Below, one piece after another: positions 5,812 through 8,633 of a stretch of DNA of 8,633 nt. Position 1 is the first letter of the stretch. The number at the start of each line of letters is the position of its first letter. Made by a program: the position numbers and the translations under genes. Under the pieces are notes generated by a model that saw nothing but the letters and a program-made list of their open reading frames with translations, was not told where the DNA came from and made no database searches. Source of the stretch: Gammaproteobacteria bacterium (GTDB lineage Bacteria > Pseudomonadota > Gammaproteobacteria > Acidithiobacillales > Acidithiobacillaceae); contig JAMCRJ010000109.1 of the NCBI GenBank assembly GCA_023381645.1, positions 1-8,633 on the forward strand, given 5' to 3'.

Positions 5812-8633
5812 CTAATAAAAATCCCGGGAGCGTGTGCTCAGTGTACCCAGCCAGGGGCTGAGATCCTCCATGGCGTCGGCGATAAAATGAAGACTGACAC
5901 CCTGGCGCTCCAGCCGACCGCCGATACCCAGCAGGCGGCCCTGCAGCAGTGCTCGGCGCCAGCCTTCGACCCTTTGCGGCCAGACGATGACATTGATCAT
6001 ACCGGACTCATCTTCCAGTGTCAGGAATACCGTACCATGGGCTGTACCAGGACGCTGCCGGTGGGTGACCAGACCGGCGAGACGATCCGGGCGGCCGTGG
6101 TACTGCAGGCGCACCTCGGCGATACGGCGATAGCCACTTTGGGCGATCCGCTTGCGCAGAAAATGCAGAGGATGGGGACCAAGGCTCAGGCCCAGTTGCT
6201 GATAATCGGCAATACAGGCGGCAGCGGACGTTTCGGCAGGAAGGGCGGGAGCCTGCTCTGGCACCACCGGCATGGGCAATGCGGTGGGCAGGGGCAGGCT
6301 GCCCTGCACCGCCCACAGGGCCTGATGTCGGTCCCCGTGCAGGCTGGACAGGGCCCCGGCATATGCCAGTTGGTGCAGCGCGGCAGCGGACAGACCAAGG
6401 CCATGGCGAAGCGCCTCGCTGTGCAGCGCACCGCCCTGCGCCCGCCAGTGCAGAAGCCTTTCCGCCTCTTTGGGAGACAGGCCCTTGATCAGGCAAAGCC
6501 CCAGACGCAGCGCCCCATCCTGTACCTTACAATCCCAGTCACTATGGCAGATGTCCACGGACAATACCTCAACGCCACAGCGGCGGGCCTCCTGCACGAT
6601 CTGGGCGGGGGCATAAAAACCCATGGGCTGGCTGTTCAATAGCGCGGCGGCGAATATGGCCGGATGGTGGCACTTGATCCAGGCGGAGGCATAAACCAGC
6701 AGGGCGAAGCTTGCGGCATGGGATTCGGGAAAACCATATTCGGCGAAGCCCTGAATCTGCTGGCAAAGACGCTGGGCGAATGCTTCGGAATAGCCGCGCA
6801 GACGGAGACCGCGGATGAGGCGGTCGCTGTAAGGGCCGAGATGCCCCTTGCGCCGCCAGGCGGCCATGGCCCGGCGCAGACCATCAGCCTCGTCACCACT
6901 GAAACCCGCAGCATCGATGGCAATCTGCATCACCTGCTCCTGAAAAATCGGCACACCCAGGGTCCGTTCCAGCACCTTTTTGACTTCCGGCCCAGGATAG
7001 CGCACCGGCTCCAGCCCCTGGCGGCGACGCAGATAGGGATGCACCATATCGCCCTGGATAGGGCCGGGGCGGATGATGGCGACTTCGATCACCAGGTCGT
7101 AAAAACAACGGGGTTTGAGGCGCGGCAACATGCTCATCTGCGCCCGCGACTCCACCTGAAAGACGCCCAGGCTCTCACCGCGCTGGAGCATGGCGTAGGT
7201 GGCGGGGTCTTCGGCAGGGATGTCGGCGAGAGTCATGCCCAGATCATCGAGGGCACGGCGCAACACGCTCAGCATTCCCAGCGCGAGTATATCGACCTTG
7301 AGGATACCAAGGACGTCGAGATCGTCCTTGTCCCACTGAATCACCGCGCGCTCCGCCATGGCGGCGGGTTCGATGGGAACCAGGGCATTGAGGGGGGTCG
7401 CAGAGAGCACCATGCCACCGACATGCTGGGAGAGATGACGCGGGAAACCGACCAGTGCATTGACTACGGTGATCAGGCGTTGGATGGTCGGGCTGGTAGG
7501 GTCGAAGCCCTGCTCCTGCAAACGCTCCGGGCGAATTTGGCGGCCATCCCACCAAGCCAGGCCCTGGGTGAGGCGCTGAATCTCGACCGGCGCAAAACCA
7601 AGGGCACGGGCGGCATCGCGCATGGCACTGCGCGGCCGATAATGGATGATGGTAGCGGTCAGCGCGGCGTGGTCCCGCCCGTAATGCTGAAACACGTACT
7701 GAATGACTTCTTCGCGGCGCTCATGCTCGAAATCCACGTCAATATCCGGCGGCTCCCGACGATCGCGGGAAATGAATCGCGCGAAAAGCAGTTGCATTCG
7801 GCTGGGGTCTACTTCCGTAATGCCGAGGGCATAGCAAATGACCGAATTGGCCGCCGAGCCCCGGCCCTGGCAGAGGATACCGCGCCCCTTGGCAAATCGG
7901 ACGATATCGTGGACGGTCAGGAAATAGCCGGCGTAATCCAGTTCCCGCACCAGTGCCAGTTCCGCCTCCAGTTGCGTGGCTACCACCGTGGCGACACCTT
8001 GGGGATAACGCCGTTGCAGACCTTGCCTGGCCAGTTCGGCGAGATAATCATCGCGCTGCTGGTCTGCGGGACAGTCCCCATCTGGGTAGCGATAAACGAG
8101 ACTATCGAGAGAAAATTGACAGCGCTCTGCCACCCGCAGGGTTTCGGCCAGCAGCTCCGGAGGATAGAGTTCCGCCAGTACGGAGCGCGGGCGCAGGTGG
8201 CGCTCGCCATTACGGGCCAGTGCCCAGCCCAGATCTGCCAGCGGACGCCGCAGGCGGATGGCAGTGAGCACATCCTGCAAAAAACGACGGCTGCGCCGGT
8301 CCATGTGGACATCCCCGCAAGCCAGACAAGGAATATTCAGCGCCCTGCCCTGCTCCAACACCTCCCGAAGTTGCGCCGCGTCATCGCCGCCACGCAGGAG
8401 CTCCGCGCCCAGCCAGACATTTTCGGCGCCAAGACAATCCCTTACGGCGATGGCGCCGGCAACATCGAAGCGCAGGCTTTGCGAATCAGGGAGAATGATG
8501 GCCAGACAACCCACAAGTTCCGGCAAATCCGCCATGCGGGCCTGATAATGGCCTTTTCCCGCCCGCCCCCGGGCGCGGGTGATGAAGCGGGATAGCGCGA
8601 CATAACCGTCATGCTCCTGCACCAGCAGGACGA
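5812..8633 (-). CDS. dnaE2: Error-prone DNA polymerase DnaE2 (ImuC), 5'-truncated by the window edge
   Basis: This DNA polymerase III alpha paralogue carries out mutagenic translesion synthesis, usually with ImuA and ImuB after DNA damage. About 940 residues are visible. The frame is still open at the right edge (VLLVQEHDGYVAL), and comparison with the usual length of roughly 1,040 residues suggests about 100 N-terminal residues of the PHP domain lie outside. Numbering from the GTG at 8622: the end of the PHP domain has CLACGDVHMDRRSRRFLQDV (99-118). The palm has CQGRGSAANS (251-260), PPDIDVDF with catalytic D295 and D297, and the third aspartate D444 in LKVDILAL. Then come GVFQVESRAQM (486-496), RPGPIQGDMVHPY (518-530) and FPESHAASFALLVYASAWIK (631-650). 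A C-terminal OB-fold contains TVFLTLEDESGMINVIVW (864-881), and the protein ends SRDFY, much like other DnaE2 proteins. GRGSAANS and the short C-terminus without a tau-binding tail separate it from DnaE1. All catalytic residues are present. imuA and imuB do not follow it; they could lie upstream, outside the window. Confidence 0.95.
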   Translation of the reverse strand, partial: VLLVQEHDGYVALSRFITRARGRAGKGHYQARMADLPELVGCLAIILPDSQSLRFDVAGAIAVRDCLGAENVWLGAELLRGGDDAAQLREVLEQGRALNIPCLACGDVHMDRRSRRFLQDVLTAIRLRRPLADLGWALARNGERHLRPRSVLAELYPPELLAETLRVAERCQFSLDSLVYRYPDGDCPADQQRDDYLAELARQGLQRRYPQGVATVVATQLEAELALVRELDYAGYFLTVHDIVRFAKGRGILCQGRGSAANSVICYALGITEVDPSRMQLLFARFISRDRREPPDIDVDFEHERREEVIQYVFQHYGRDHAALTATIIHYRPRSAMRDAARALGFAPVEIQRLTQGLAWWDGRQIRPERLQEQGFDPTSPTIQRLITVVNALVGFPRHLSQHVGGMVLSATPLNALVPIEPAAMAERAVIQWDKDDLDVLGILKVDILALGMLSVLRRALDDLGMTLADIPAEDPATYAMLQRGESLGVFQVESRAQMSMLPRLKPRCFYDLVIEVAIIRPGPIQGDMVHPYLRRRQGLEPVRYPGPEVKKVLERTLGVPIFQEQVMQIAIDAAGFSGDEADGLRRAMAAWRRKGHLGPYSDRLIRGLRLRGYSEAFAQRLCQQIQGFAEYGFPESHAASFALLVYASAWIKCHHPAIFAAALLNSQPMGFYAPAQIVQEARRCGVEVLSVDICHSDWDCKVQDGALRLGLCLIKGLSPKEAERLLHWRAQGGALHSEALRHGLGLSAAALHQLAYAGALSSLHGDRHQALWAVQGSLPLPTALPMPVVPEQAPALPAETSAAACIADYQQLGLSLGPHPLHFLRKRIAQSGYRRIAEVRLQYHGRPDRLAGLVTHRQRPGTAHGTVFLTLEDESGMINVIVWPQRVEGWRRALLQGRLLGIGGRLERQGVSLHFIADAMEDLSPWLGTLSTRSRDFY

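Noticed and set aside
6664..8595. 643-codon open frame on the plus strand antisense to dnaE2, and a 251-codon one at 5887-6642
   Set aside because: It lies in the antisense frame exactly aligned with dnaE2 codons. There a stop can appear only where dnaE2 uses TTA, CTA or TCA, which are rare in this GC-rich gene. The translation has low-complexity Gly/His/Arg-rich character and no recognisable domain, while dnaE2 is strongly conserved.
1..8633. Mobile element, CRISPR array, tRNA or prophage remnant
   Set aside because: I saw no transposase or integrase, no regularly spaced repeats, no tRNA-like cloverleaf ending and no target-site duplications. The genes are intact and uniform in character.

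Overview
The window looks like a stretch of chromosome from a GC-rich proteobacterium. The PepN and DsbG sequences resemble their E. coli counterparts along most of their length, and the last gene is the DnaE2 form of the replicative polymerase. An acidophilic sulfur or iron oxidiser of the Acidithiobacillus type is my guess from overall character only; nothing here proves the genus. There are no tRNA or rRNA genes, insertion sequences or CRISPR arrays, and I saw no sign of recent transfer.

Left part, plus strand (1-2138): the window opens with about 46 bases that probably hold the end of an upstream gene. Then come two overlapping genes, an orphan ParA-type partition ATPase (47-685) and a CYTH-CHAD protein (669-2138). 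CHAD proteins bind polyphosphate granules and CYTH domains hydrolyse triphosphate compounds. A cargo-positioning ATPase translationally coupled to a granule-binding protein suggests a polyphosphate-granule positioning module. This is the most interesting idea in the window and it is an inference.

Middle part, minus strand (2180-5655): pepN (aminopeptidase N) lies downstream of dsbG (periplasmic thiol-disulfide isomerase) and overlaps it, so the order of transcription is dsbG then pepN. The pair converges on the CYTH-CHAD gene with only about 41 bp between stop codons and no convincing intrinsic terminator.

Right part, minus strand (5812-8633): dnaE2, an error-prone DNA polymerase III alpha subunit used in mutagenic lesion bypass, enters from the right edge and lacks roughly its first hundred codons. 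Between dnaE2 and dsbG is a non-coding spacer of about 156 bp. It holds a tandem pair of imperfect 15-16 nt repeats, several short dyads and a weak candidate promoter for dsbG-pepN.

The many long open frames antisense to pepN, dsbG and dnaE2 all lie in the codon-aligned antisense frame and are treated as coding shadows.
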